Shown here in pieces: positions 6,841 through 15,989 of a stretch of DNA of 64,000 bases; within the stretch, counting starts at the first letter, position 1; every line of letters starts with the position of its first letter. A program made the position numbers and the translations under genes. Origin of the DNA: Lachnospiraceae bacterium (GTDB lineage Bacteria; Bacillota; Clostridia; Lachnospirales; Lachnospiraceae). Below the pieces are notes generated by a model. That model did no database searches. It saw nothing but the letters and a program-made list of their open reading frames with translations, and was not told the DNA's origin. The stretch lies in NCBI GenBank assembly GCA_014804755.1, contig JAAUZE010000010.1:1-64000 (forward strand), read 5' to 3'.

Positions 6841-9015
6841 TTACGCTCTAAAAAGCAGATAAATGACCGTAAACAGAAATCCTGCGCAAAACAACAGCAG
6901 ACCGAACGATAAACTGCGCGCGATCAGTACATTGTTTTCGCGAAATTCCTCCCGCTTCAGAGCGATGACCTGGCGATAGCTCCGCGTCAGCGTTTTCGGA
7001 TGCTTTCTGCGGATCGTCCGGTTGAGCAGACGATGGAAAAAGTCACCCACAGAGCCTGCCATATCGGTAAAGATCGTCCCCTGTTCCCGCTCATGGGGAA
7101 TCGGGCTCTCCCGAAATATCGTTTTTCTGAGCACGATCAATATGCCATCCGTCAGCGTGTCCAAAATGCGGCAGAGAAATCCCAGCACCGCGGGAATCCC
7201 CTTTAAGAGGATCGGGCGATACACCCCGTTTTCCAAGTCAAACCATTCAGGAAGCCTGTTGATATAAAGCTGCTCCCCACTTTTCTCATCCTTCATCAAA
7301 AACGTCCGCACGACGCCGAAATAAAGGACAATCCCAATCGCAAGAGAAATCAATCCGCCTTTTAAGCTTTCCAATCCAAAATAGGACACGGTTTCACACG
7401 CCGTCTCCACCTGCAAAATATTCTCACCAAACACACCGATCCTGTCCGTGATCAGATACGGGAACAATCCCATCACCGGCAGCAGCACAGCGCTTCCCAC
7501 GATTGCAAATGCGCTTTTTTTGTTCATATACGCCTCCATGCCGTCAAAACGCGCCTGTTCTTCCGCATCCTTATTTTTCTCCCAAAACAGACAAATATAC
7601 AGCTTGAGCATATAAGCAGCCGTCAGACCGCCGCTGATCAAAAACAGCCATTCCACGATCTCCAGTATCCTCGGGCTTGTCACAAACTGCGCAAAAGCGT
7701 TCCATTCATAGCCGAACGGAAATGCTGCTCCAACCCAGTCCGCGATCGGCGCATGTAACGCCAGTTCCTTGGCTATGACAATACTCTCATGCAGCAGCGT
7801 TTTACTGATATAGCCATTAAACAGCGGCACGCCCGCAATCCCGAGCGCACCGGATAAAAAAGCAAGATGCAGCAGCGGCTTTTTCCGGCCGAAGCCCCGG
7901 ATGTCATTCAGATTCAGCTTATGCACATTCATAAACACAACGCCCGCCGCCATGAACAGCACAAGCTTAATGAGCGAATGATTCACCATATGCAGCAGCG
8001 TTCCGCGTGCCGCAATCTCCGCATGCAGGACGCCGTTGCCTCCGCCGTTTAAGATGCAGAGCATCCCGACGCCGACAAGGACAAAACCGATCTGCGACAT
8101 GGACGAACAGGCAAGCGTCCTTTTTAAGTCAACGGAAAACAGCGCAAGCACTGCGCCTGTTACCATTGTGATCACGCCAAGCGTCAAAATGAGCGCCCCC
8201 CAGGTCGCATTCCGGGAAAAGACATTACAGCTTATGACCAAAATACCGAAAATGCCCGATTTTGTCAAAATACCGGACAGCAGCGCCGACGCAGGCGCCG
8301 GTGCGACCGGATGCGCCTTCGGCAGCCAGATATGCAGCGGGAACGCGCCCGCTTTTGCGCCGAAACCAAACAGCAGACAAATGCCCGCCGCGTAAAGCAT
8401 ACGCTTATCCGTACAAGCGGCACACGCCTCATAAAGGGACGACATAGTAAGCGTACCGACCGTGCGATAAAGCAGAAATAAACCCATGAGCATCACAAGA
8501 CCGCCGATGACCGCCACCGCCAGATAGGTTGCCGCCGCTCGAAGGGACTCCGATTTTTCGTCATGCGCAACCCACACATAGGACGTAAACGACATGATCT
8601 CAAAAAACAGGAACGTCGTATAAAGATCCGACGAAAGGAATACGCCCACCGTCGCCCCAAGCGTCATCAGATAAAAGAAATAATAACGGTTCCGGTTGCG
8701 GTAATGCGCAAAATATTCACCGGAAAACAGCGCCGTCATCATCCACATGAGCGCCGCGATCAGACCATAAAGCACACGAAAACCGTCCAGCGTGACATGC
8801 ATTCCCAAACCGGCAAAGCCGTTCCACGCAAACGAAAGCCCGCCCGTCTCTTGAAAGCACACCGCAACGATCACAAACGCAAGAAGCTCCGTCACACCCA
8901 CAAGCTGTACGATATAATCCCTGATCTTTTTATTGTCGCGCCCGATCAGATATACCGCGACCGCCGCAAACATCGGATAAAAAATAAGTATTGCCGGAAT
9001 CGGATTTCCTTCCAT
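6841..9015 (-). CDS. proton-pumping antiporter subunit, NuoL/HyfB-like (724 aa)
   Basis: A large membrane protein of the NuoL/NuoM/NuoN/MrpA/MrpD superfamily, the ion-translocating subunits of complex I and Mrp antiporters. The core motif region SVDLKRTLACSSMSQIGFV, the FGFGAKAGAFPLHIWLPKAH segment with its channel lysine, and the SALLSGILTKSGIFG segment are all present. At 724 residues it is longer than the other three homologues in the operon. The extra C-terminus (after about 560) carries further membrane segments and a polar stretch. It is the last gene of the operon. Start: AAGGATG-type site before the ATG. Confidence 0.85.
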   Translation of the reverse strand: MEGNPIPAILIFYPMFAAVAVYLIGRDNKKIRDYIVQLVGVTELLAFVIVAVCFQETGGLSFAWNGFAGLGMHVTLDGFRVLYGLIAALMWMMTALFSGEYFAHYRNRNRYYFFYLMTLGATVGVFLSSDLYTTFLFFEIMSFTSYVWVAHDEKSESLRAAATYLAVAVIGGLVMLMGLFLLYRTVGTLTMSSLYEACAACTDKRMLYAAGICLLFGFGAKAGAFPLHIWLPKAHPVAPAPASALLSGILTKSGIFGILVISCNVFSRNATWGALILTLGVITMVTGAVLALFSVDLKRTLACSSMSQIGFVLVGVGMLCILNGGGNGVLHAEIAARGTLLHMVNHSLIKLVLFMAAGVVFMNVHKLNLNDIRGFGRKKPLLHLAFLSGALGIAGVPLFNGYISKTLLHESIVIAKELALHAPIADWVGAAFPFGYEWNAFAQFVTSPRILEIVEWLFLISGGLTAAYMLKLYICLFWEKNKDAEEQARFDGMEAYMNKKSAFAIVGSAVLLPVMGLFPYLITDRIGVFGENILQVETACETVSYFGLESLKGGLISLAIGIVLYFGVVRTFLMKDEKSGEQLYINRLPEWFDLENGVYRPILLKGIPAVLGFLCRILDTLTDGILIVLRKTIFRESPIPHEREQGTIFTDMAGSVGDFFHRLLNRTIRRKHPKTLTRSYRQVIALKREEFRENNVLIARSLSFGLLLFCAGFLFTVIYLLFRA

Positions 9016-9032
9016 TACATCTCACATCCTTT

Positions 9033-10523
9033 TCAAATTAAACCTTTTCCGATCGTCGTCAGAAAATCAACAAACGGCGTGGAGTACAGCCCAAAAAATA
9101 CGATCATAATGCAAAATACAAAAAGCGGTACGAGCATATACCAGTTCGGGTCATGAATTCCCTCCAGCGCGGCATAAGAAAGCTCCCTCTGCGGAAAAAA
9201 CGCGCGTACGACGACGGTCAGCATATAGATTGCCGTAAGCAGCGCTGATATCAACAACGCTCCCACACCGAGATAGGCAAGCAGGTTCCCGCTTTCCATC
9301 GCCGCAACAGCCAGATTCCACTTGCTCACAAAGCCGCACAGCCCCGGCACGCCCATCAGCGCCAGCGCCGATAACGTAAACATCCCAAATACACGCGGCA
9401 TCTTTCTGCCCAGTCCGTCAAGCTGATGCACATAAATCCTGCCGCTTTGGCAAATGACCGCACCCGCACAGAAAAAGGAACAAATCTTCATGACACCATG
9501 AAACATCATATGCGTGAGCGCGCCCACAAGTCCTGCCGGAGACATTAAGGCAGCACCAAATAAAATATAAGAAAGATTCGAGATCGTGGAATATGCAAGC
9601 CGCCGCTTAAAATGCGTTTCCTTTACCGCACGCGCGCTGCCATACAAAATCGTAACGATCGCCGCTGCCAGCACGACATCCTGCGCCCATGTTCCTCTTA
9701 AAAATTCCGCGCCGAAGCAATAATAGGTCAGCCGCAGGACCGCATAGGCGCCCGATTTCACAACGGCGACTGCATGTAAAAGCGCCGTGACAGGCGTGGG
9801 CGCAACACTCGCCGCAGGAAGCCACGCATTGAACGGGCAAACCGCCGCCTTCACGCCGAAACCGAAAAACGCAAACACATATACCAAAAGAAGCACATTG
9901 ATCCTCGAACCGATCGCTTCCAAGTCAAGGCTCCCGCCGTAGCGGAACGAAACATTTCCGTACACAATGATAAAGATCAGCGCAATAAAGCCAAATGCCG
10001 CACCGCCAAGCGAATAGTACAGATACTTCCGGCTCGCAAGAATCGCTTCCCGCGTCATTGTATACATGACAAGCGGCAGCGTAATGAGCGTCAGCATCTC
10101 GTAAAAGCAATACATCGTTAACAGATTATCGGCAAGTGCGATACCGAGCGTGATGCTGAATGTCATGGTATAAAAAGCAAAAAACCGACGCGCATGCCAT
10201 TCCCCCAGGTTGTTTTCTTCATGCCGCATATACTCAAAGGCATAGAGCGTCGCAAACGGCCACAGTCCGGAGATCAGTCCGCCAAATACCATGGACATGC
10301 CGTCAAGCCGGAATGAGATGGTCAAATGATTGACAAAGCTCACCAGCGTAAATGTTCCTGTCGGCTTTTTCGTGAGCAGGAGAAGAAACAGGACCGACGT
10401 GATCAGCACGACCGTCTCCGTATAAATCTCAAACTGCCTCTGTTTTTTGAAAGGAAGAACCAAAATGAGCGCACCGCCTGTAAGCGGAATCATAATCGCA
10501 ATGAATAATGCTACCGGATTCAT
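9033..10523 (-). CDS. proton-pumping antiporter subunit, MrpD/NuoN-like (496 aa)
   Basis: A 496-residue member of the complex I/Mrp antiporter superfamily with about 14 predicted membrane helices. Visible motifs are FGFGVKAAVCPFNAWLPAA with the helix lysine, TALLHAVAVVKSGAYAV, and LAYSTISNLSYILFG. It is the third of four homologous subunits in tandem, 17 nt from the next gene. A strong G-rich site (AAGGGGGGAAG) precedes the ATG. Which ion it moves (H+, Na+ or K+) cannot be read directly. Confidence 0.85.
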   Translation of the reverse strand: MNPVALFIAIMIPLTGGALILVLPFKKQRQFEIYTETVVLITSVLFLLLLTKKPTGTFTLVSFVNHLTISFRLDGMSMVFGGLISGLWPFATLYAFEYMRHEENNLGEWHARRFFAFYTMTFSITLGIALADNLLTMYCFYEMLTLITLPLVMYTMTREAILASRKYLYYSLGGAAFGFIALIFIIVYGNVSFRYGGSLDLEAIGSRINVLLLVYVFAFFGFGVKAAVCPFNAWLPAASVAPTPVTALLHAVAVVKSGAYAVLRLTYYCFGAEFLRGTWAQDVVLAAAIVTILYGSARAVKETHFKRRLAYSTISNLSYILFGAALMSPAGLVGALTHMMFHGVMKICSFFCAGAVICQSGRIYVHQLDGLGRKMPRVFGMFTLSALALMGVPGLCGFVSKWNLAVAAMESGNLLAYLGVGALLISALLTAIYMLTVVVRAFFPQRELSYAALEGIHDPNWYMLVPLFVFCIMIVFFGLYSTPFVDFLTTIGKGLI

Positions 10524-10538
10524 CTGTCTTCCCCCCTT

Positions 10539-12050
10539 CTATCGCATGATAGCCGCGGCAATATCTCCGATATAGGAAATCAATCCGTTCGGAAACATAC
10601 CGAGCAGCAGCGTCGCCGCCGCCAGCAGGATCAGCGGTATCGTCATCAGCTTCGACGGCTCTTTCTTTTTTAACGCCTGATAATCGTAATCCTCTCCTAC
10701 AAAAAAGCCCCTGATCGTGATCGGTAGAAGATACCCCGCGGTCAGAAGCGCGCTGACAAGCAGCACGATCACACCGGTATAGGCAAACGCGCGCACACCG
10801 AAATCAAGCGATCCCAGCGCCAAATACCATTTGCTGATAAAGCCGCTTGCGGGTGGAATACCGATCAGTCCGAGCGAGGCGATCGTATAGCACCACATCA
10901 CGATCGGCATTTCCTTGCCGATACCGGAAAGCTCAGAAACATTTTTTTTGCCGGTCTGGTAAATGATCGCGCCCGCCGCCAAAAACAACGCCGCTTTGAT
11001 AAACGCATGAAATACGATGTGTAAAACAGCGCCCGTGAACGCCGTGGGCTGCATCAGCGCAAGTCCGAACAAAATGTAGGAAACCTGACTGACCGTGGAA
11101 TACGCGAGCCGCTTTTTTAAGCCCTTTTCTAAATATGCCATCATCGAACCCATCAGGATCGTAAGCAGCGATAACACCAGCCATGTGTACTGCACCCACG
11201 TACCCGCAAGGAACTGTGTGCCGAACAGATAATACACGACGCGGATCACGCCGAGCACACCCGCTTTCACGACAATGCCGGAAAGCACAGCGGATACCGG
11301 CGCAGGTGCGGCGGGATGCGCTTTTGTCAGCCATGCATGAAGCGGAAACATACCCGCTTTCACGCTGAAACCGAGAATCATCAAGAACGCCGTCACCAGA
11401 AGAAGCGTCTCGTGTCCCTCGACCAGCGTTCTGTCCAAAATACCGCCTGCTCCGAACGTCAGCGTGTTGGAAAGACAGAAACGGCTTAAACAATACAGTC
11501 CGAATAACACCATGTACGCACCGCAGAAAGAATAAAATAAATATTTTAAGCCCGCAAGAATAGCTTCCTTTGTCTGCGTATGCAGTACCAGCGGCATGCT
11601 CGTGATCGTCATCAGCTCATAAAACAGATAAAAGGTCATCAGATTGTCCGCAAAACAAAGTCCGTTCAGCATGCCGTATACGATCAGGTAAAATCCGTAA
11701 TACCGCTTTTCCCGGTTTTCATGCTTCATATAGACAAACGAAAAACAGCCGGCAAGCAGCATGACGACGGAGATCATGACCGCAAATACACGCCCGAGCG
11801 CATCAAAGCCAAACTGGATCGGCAGCTTTCTTGTCAAAAAGAATGCGATCTGCGGCGCATCCTTCGATGTTGTCGTAAGAAGCGCCATCACCAAAAGCAG
11901 CGCCGTCACGACAAAAAATCCGCCGGTTATGATACAAAGTCCTCTTCGTTCCCCTCCGGAACGACCAAACGCAAACACCTTTTTCGGCAGCGCAAGGATT
12001 GCGACGCCTGCCGCGATCGGAAAAAGAATCGGTAATAATAAATTGCTCAT
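10539..12050 (-). CDS. proton-pumping antiporter subunit, MrpD-like (503 aa)
   Basis: A 503-residue MrpD/NuoM-like membrane subunit. Typical segments are GFSVKAGMFPLHAWLTKAHP, PVSAVLSGIVVKAGVLG and KKRLAYSTVSQVSYILFG. I start it at the ATG at 12050 rather than further upstream. That ATG overlaps the stop of the preceding gene by 4 nt (ATGA) and has GGAGATG in front, which is the coupling pattern used elsewhere in the operon. It is nearly the same size as its two neighbours, consistent with repeated duplication of one pump module. Confidence 0.86.
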   Translation of the reverse strand: MSNLLLPILFPIAAGVAILALPKKVFAFGRSGGERRGLCIITGGFFVVTALLLVMALLTTTSKDAPQIAFFLTRKLPIQFGFDALGRVFAVMISVVMLLAGCFSFVYMKHENREKRYYGFYLIVYGMLNGLCFADNLMTFYLFYELMTITSMPLVLHTQTKEAILAGLKYLFYSFCGAYMVLFGLYCLSRFCLSNTLTFGAGGILDRTLVEGHETLLLVTAFLMILGFSVKAGMFPLHAWLTKAHPAAPAPVSAVLSGIVVKAGVLGVIRVVYYLFGTQFLAGTWVQYTWLVLSLLTILMGSMMAYLEKGLKKRLAYSTVSQVSYILFGLALMQPTAFTGAVLHIVFHAFIKAALFLAAGAIIYQTGKKNVSELSGIGKEMPIVMWCYTIASLGLIGIPPASGFISKWYLALGSLDFGVRAFAYTGVIVLLVSALLTAGYLLPITIRGFFVGEDYDYQALKKKEPSKLMTIPLILLAAATLLLGMFPNGLISYIGDIAAAIMR

Positions 12051-13543
12051 ACAAACATCTCCAATCCCGTTTCGATCAGATCCACGATCCAGTCGGAACA
12101 GAGCCCCAAAAATATGTTTAACGCAATAAAGCATGCCATCGACGCCGCAAAGAGCTTATGCTTTTTTAGCAAAATCGTCTCCTGATCCGCCTTTACCGGC
12201 GTATAGATCCGGATCACGGTCTTCATAAAATAAATCGCATTCAAAATCGTGCTGATCGCAAGCGCGATCATAGCCGGCAGCATTTTCCCGTTGTTGCGCA
12301 CTGACGCCTCCGCGAACAGCAGCTTACTGATAAAACCGGAAAACAACGGAATCCCGACCATGGAGAGCGCGCCTGCCGCGAAAGCGATACCGGCGATCTT
12401 ATTTCGATAGCCCGATCCCGTCAGATCAAGGAAGCGCCTGCTGCCGCCCGACGCGTCCGCAAGCCCCGACGCCGATAAGAACAACAGCGCTTTCGTCACG
12501 GCATGCGACAGGATATGGAAAACGCTCGCCACCATGGCTGCCTGCGTACCGAGCCCGAAGCCCATATAAATATAACCGATCTGCGCCACGGACGAGAACG
12601 CAACCATGCGGTAAATATCGTTCTCTTTGATGGCGGAGAGCGAACCGATGATCATGCCCGCCACGCCGAACACAAATAAAATATCCGTCACTCTGCTCGC
12701 ATAGATCACATCAAAGCCGATCACGCGGTAGATGATCTTGATCAATAAAAAAATATATCCTTTTGACACAAGACTGGAAAGAATGGCAGCACTCGAAACC
12801 GTCGAATAACCGTACGCATCCGGCAGCCATGTATGGAACGGGAACAGCGCACTCTTAATAGCGATTCCCACACACAGCATACCGATCGTGATCATGAGCG
12901 GCACATGGAACCTTCCCGCCGTCACGCTCGCCCTCAGCGTCTGGTGGATGTTTTCCATCAGAAGATGCCCCGTCATATCATAGAGCATACAGATGCTGAG
13001 CAGCAGCATGCCGGAGCCGAGCAGACTCATGATCATATAGCGTGTCGCCGCCTCGATCGTCCGCCCTGTCTGGCTGATCATGATGAGTCCGCATGCGGAG
13101 ATCGTGTTGATCTCGACAAACACATATGCCGTAAACAGGTCATTGGTATATACGAGTGAAAGCAGCGAGCTTAAAAGCAGATCGCACAAAATATAATAAA
13201 GATTCAGCTTCTGCGGTTCAATCTCAATGTGCAGCTTCTCCTGCCCTCCGAACAGCGAAAGCATCATAATGATACAGAAAAACAACGCCATGCCGCCTTC
13301 CAGCACACCAGCACGCAATTCGTTTCCCCATGGCGCCGGAAAACGGCCCATTACATAGGTGAAGCTTTCTCCCGTCATGATCGTATACCCGAACACAAAC
13401 GCCGACATGATCGTTACTGCCAGTAAAATCACAGCATTCAGATATTTTGCGGCTCTGCCCTTCAGCGCGGAGCTGACGATTCCTCCCAAAATACACGTAA
13501 CAATTGATATACAGGGAAAATTGCAAATCAAATCCATGATCAT
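12047..13543 (-). CDS. proton-pumping antiporter subunit, MrpD/MbhH-like (498 aa)
   Basis: The first of four NuoL/M/N-like subunits in transcription order, directly after the MrpC-like gene, exactly where MrpD (MbhH in Mbh complexes) is found. It has 498 residues and about 14 helices. Segments CVGIAIKSALFPFHTWLPDA, SSAAILSSLVSKGYIFLLIK and DIYRMVAFSSVAQIGYI carry the family's conserved charged positions. Its stop overlaps the next start (ATGA). It should form part of the membrane arm that exchanges cations for protons. Confidence 0.86.
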   Translation of the reverse strand: MIMDLICNFPCISIVTCILGGIVSSALKGRAAKYLNAVILLAVTIMSAFVFGYTIMTGESFTYVMGRFPAPWGNELRAGVLEGGMALFFCIIMMLSLFGGQEKLHIEIEPQKLNLYYILCDLLLSSLLSLVYTNDLFTAYVFVEINTISACGLIMISQTGRTIEAATRYMIMSLLGSGMLLLSICMLYDMTGHLLMENIHQTLRASVTAGRFHVPLMITIGMLCVGIAIKSALFPFHTWLPDAYGYSTVSSAAILSSLVSKGYIFLLIKIIYRVIGFDVIYASRVTDILFVFGVAGMIIGSLSAIKENDIYRMVAFSSVAQIGYIYMGFGLGTQAAMVASVFHILSHAVTKALLFLSASGLADASGGSRRFLDLTGSGYRNKIAGIAFAAGALSMVGIPLFSGFISKLLFAEASVRNNGKMLPAMIALAISTILNAIYFMKTVIRIYTPVKADQETILLKKHKLFAASMACFIALNIFLGLCSDWIVDLIETGLEMFV

Positions 13544-13594
13544 CCCTCACTCATTCTTATATATCCGCGCTTTTGACAGCGCAGGTACATTTTC

Positions 13595-13969
13595 TCATTT
13601 TCCTTCTTTTCGCAGAAGGATGGAAATCTCATCCAAATCTACCGTGTGGTACCGCTGATATAAACGGATCGTTAAGGAAAGCATTAACGCGGTGACGGAT
13701 ACGGAAACAACGATCCCCGTCAGGACCAGTCCGCTCGGAACGGGATTGATATAACGCTCCGCATTCAGATCCCCGTCTATGATGATCGGGTCGATCCGCC
13801 CTATAATATAACCCTTTAATGCCAGAAAAAGATAGATCGCCGAATCCATGACATTTAACCCGATGATCTTTTTGATCAGATTCTTTTGAAGCAATAAATT
13901 GGCAAAACCGATGCCAAATAATAGCATCGCGACCACTTCGCCGTAATTTGCAAATAAATTCTCTCCCAT
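13595..13969 (-). CDS. MrpC/NuoK-like antiporter subunit
   Basis: A 124-residue, three-helix subunit of the MrpC/NuoK type (MbhG in Mbh complexes). Family marks include IGFANLLLQKNLIKKIIGLN, then MDSAIYLFLALKGYI, and the PVPSGLVLTGIVVSVSVTALMLSL segment. It forms part of the ion path between the small subunits and the large pump subunits. CGGAGG precedes the ATG at 13969. It lies between the MnhB-like gene and the first MrpD-like gene, as in canonical operons. Confidence 0.88.
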   Translation of the reverse strand: MGENLFANYGEVVAMLLFGIGFANLLLQKNLIKKIIGLNVMDSAIYLFLALKGYIIGRIDPIIIDGDLNAERYINPVPSGLVLTGIVVSVSVTALMLSLTIRLYQRYHTVDLDEISILLRKEGK

Positions 13970-14005
13970 GAGCTTCCTCCGTTTCCGCTTCGCCCGTTTC
14001 GCGCC

Positions 14006-14950
14006 CTAGAACCCGCCGCGCCGAAACAACGCATAAAACGCATACATCGTACACGCCACCTGCAGACCAACAACCAGGTTGATCGGCAGGATGAGTCCCG
14101 CGCTTAAGATCGCGCCCGGCGTTCCGAGCGGAATATGATTCTCAAGCCCGTTCGCACCCATAATATAGTAATAAGTGATCATAACGCCGTAAAGCACAAG
14201 CGCCGTAACCTTCACCGCCGTATACACGCGCTCGCCGAAAAACTTCCGCGTCTTATCAAACCCGAACGCACAGGTATATAAGATCATGCCCGCCCCCATC
14301 ATGGCGCCGCCCGAGAAACCGCCGCCCGGCGATAAATGCCCGTTCAGCATGACATAGATTGAAAAAATAAACACGATCGGCACAAGAATGCGCGCAACCT
14401 GTTGCAAGATCACATCATTTTTCGGCTCGTAAAACCGGTCGTTTGCCATAGCGGAGCTCTTTAAAACCCCATGATCCAATAAAAGCAGGATCATCACACA
14501 GCAGCCCGCAATAAAAAGCACATTCGTCTCACCGAACGTATCGAACGCGCGGTAGGAGAGGATCATACCCGTCACAGAATTGACCGCGCCCGTATCCGCA
14601 ACGCCATGCTCGACATAGAGCTGTGAAACCTCATTATTAGCGGGGTTATCCGCATGCCCCGTCGGCGGCAGATAGGACACTGCAATGAGCAGCACGCAGA
14701 CCATCAGCACGCACAATACGATGCCCATGATCTCAAAACACTTGCGAAACAGCCACATTTCCCGGTTATGCTCCACATTGAAGACGTGTTCCCGCATCCG
14801 CGCACACTCACGTTCATATTCTTTCTGCGCTTCTATATCCGGCCGGTGCTCTTTCTGTCTGCGCATCGGCATCGCCTCGTCAAATGCCTGTATGTCTCCG
14901 TAGAACCAGTCGCGAAACTGTTCCCGGACAGACCGCTTCTCAGTGTTCAT
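14006..14950 (-). CDS. fused MrpA C-terminal domain plus MrpB-like subunit (MbhE-MbhF type)
   Basis: A 314-residue protein. Residues 1 to about 65 are polar. The next part holds the SVTGMILSYRAFDTFGETNV segment of the MrpA C-terminal/MbhE domain, and the rest is a MnhB domain with SPGGGFSGGAMMGAG. In Mbh complexes these are two genes (E and F); here they are one. The start is the ATG at 14950, with GGGGGGAAA in front. It overlaps the end of the upstream gene by 11 nt. The polar N-terminal 65 residues are not part of either domain and have no obvious counterpart that I know. Confidence 0.82.
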   Translation of the reverse strand: MNTEKRSVREQFRDWFYGDIQAFDEAMPMRRQKEHRPDIEAQKEYERECARMREHVFNVEHNREMWLFRKCFEIMGIVLCVLMVCVLLIAVSYLPPTGHADNPANNEVSQLYVEHGVADTGAVNSVTGMILSYRAFDTFGETNVLFIAGCCVMILLLLDHGVLKSSAMANDRFYEPKNDVILQQVARILVPIVFIFSIYVMLNGHLSPGGGFSGGAMMGAGMILYTCAFGFDKTRKFFGERVYTAVKVTALVLYGVMITYYYIMGANGLENHIPLGTPGAILSAGLILPINLVVGLQVACTMYAFYALFRRGGF

Positions 14951-15248
14951 CCGGCTTTCCCCCCTCTTCTCTTTCCGCCGCCTCACTCGGTTCCGATGCA
15001 ATTGTCTTGCCTGTGTGCACGCTGTAAAGCTTTTTTAACGTGACCAGAAACAATACCGTCGTCACACCGGCGCCGACCGCCGCCTCCGTGATCGCTAAAT
15101 CCGGCGATTCCAACATCAGCCAGATAAGCGCCATGACTAAGCTGAACGACATATAGACCAATATGGAGTTTAACAGATTTTTTGTAAAGCTCACGGCAAT
15201 GGCGCACACCAAAAGAAACAAAAACAAAATATTCATAAAAATGGTCAT
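14940..15248 (-). CDS. DUF4040 / MbhD-like subunit
   Basis: A 102-residue three-helix protein matching the DUF4040 part of MrpA and the MbhD subunit. The conserved segment is LESPDLAITEAAVGAGVTT. It overlaps its upstream neighbour by 4 nt (ATGA). In classical Mrp systems this domain is fused to the large MrpA; here it is free-standing, which is an Mbh-like trait. The C-terminal 20 residues are polar and acidic. Confidence 0.85.
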   Translation of the reverse strand: MTIFMNILFLFLLVCAIAVSFTKNLLNSILVYMSFSLVMALIWLMLESPDLAITEAAVGAGVTTVLFLVTLKKLYSVHTGKTIASEPSEAAEREEGGKPDEH

Positions 15249-15664
15249 TTTGATTCTTCCTTTCTGCCCTGATCAAGTTCCACAAACGCCTCCAGCCGGT
15301 CGCTTGCGCCTGCCTCCCTGCTCTTTTCTTCCGCAATCTCTTCCGGCAGCCCACAATGTGCGGCAAGATTCGGATTTGACATGACCTCAAGCCGCGCAAG
15401 CATGTGGGAGGATACGGGTGAGGAAAACCATAACAGCACCACGATCAGAAAAAATTTCAGAGACGTAAAATTCCACCCGCTCATGATCATTAATCCGACC
15501 AAAGAAAATCCGATCCCCAGCGTATCGCCCGTCGCCGCGATCTGCATTCTGTTTAAAACATAACGAAAACGGAATACGCCCAAAAGCTCCACTGCAAACG
15601 TCAAAAGACCGCCTATCAGAAACGCCGCGCCCACAAAGAAGCGCACCCACTCAAGCGTCGCCAT
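15245..15664 (-). CDS. MrpG/PhaG-like antiporter subunit
   Basis: A 139-residue subunit of the MrpG type (three helices in roughly the first 100 residues, then a polar acidic tail of about 40 residues). Marks are VGAAFLIGGLLTFAVELLGV, the RMQIAATGDTLGIG motif, and LLWFSSPVSSHMLARL. The first helix region follows a 14-nt overlap with the upstream gene. GGGAGG stands 8 nt before the ATG. The long charged tail with EEIAEEKSREAG is more extended than in most MrpG proteins. Confidence 0.86.
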   Translation of the reverse strand: MATLEWVRFFVGAAFLIGGLLTFAVELLGVFRFRYVLNRMQIAATGDTLGIGFSLVGLMIMSGWNFTSLKFFLIVVLLWFSSPVSSHMLARLEVMSNPNLAAHCGLPEEIAEEKSREAGASDRLEAFVELDQGRKEESK

Positions 15665-15989
15665 TGTCTTTTCCTCCCGTATTTTTTTCTTTATGCTCCC
15701 GGTAAATACCCATAAACACCTTCGTCAATACAATGACCGCCAAAAAGCTTAAGACGGCATAGATCATGCCAATATCCGCAAGATACCCCGCCTCCAGCTT
15801 TAACGCCAGTACCGCGATCGTCACAATGACAAGCGTTCCCATCATATTGACCGCCACGACGCGGTCGCATACGCGGGGACCTAAGATTGCCCGGATCAGG
15901 CATAAAAAAATCATGACCGCCAGTATGATCAGAACTGGTGTAAATAACATTTCATATGCCGCTTCCGGCCCGCTCACCATCCCGTTCAT
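15651..15989 (-). CDS. MrpF-like antiporter subunit
   Basis: A 112-residue three-helix MrpF-type subunit. The conserved core is RAILGPRVCDRVVAVNMMGT followed by LEAGYLADIGMIYAVLSF. Its ATG overlaps the stop of the MrpE-like gene (ATGA). In Mrp and Mbh complexes MrpF packs with MrpG and MrpB and contributes to sodium transfer (family knowledge). Confidence 0.88.
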   Translation of the reverse strand: MNGMVSGPEAAYEMLFTPVLIILAVMIFLCLIRAILGPRVCDRVVAVNMMGTLVIVTIAVLALKLEAGYLADIGMIYAVLSFLAVIVLTKVFMGIYREHKEKNTGGKDNGDA

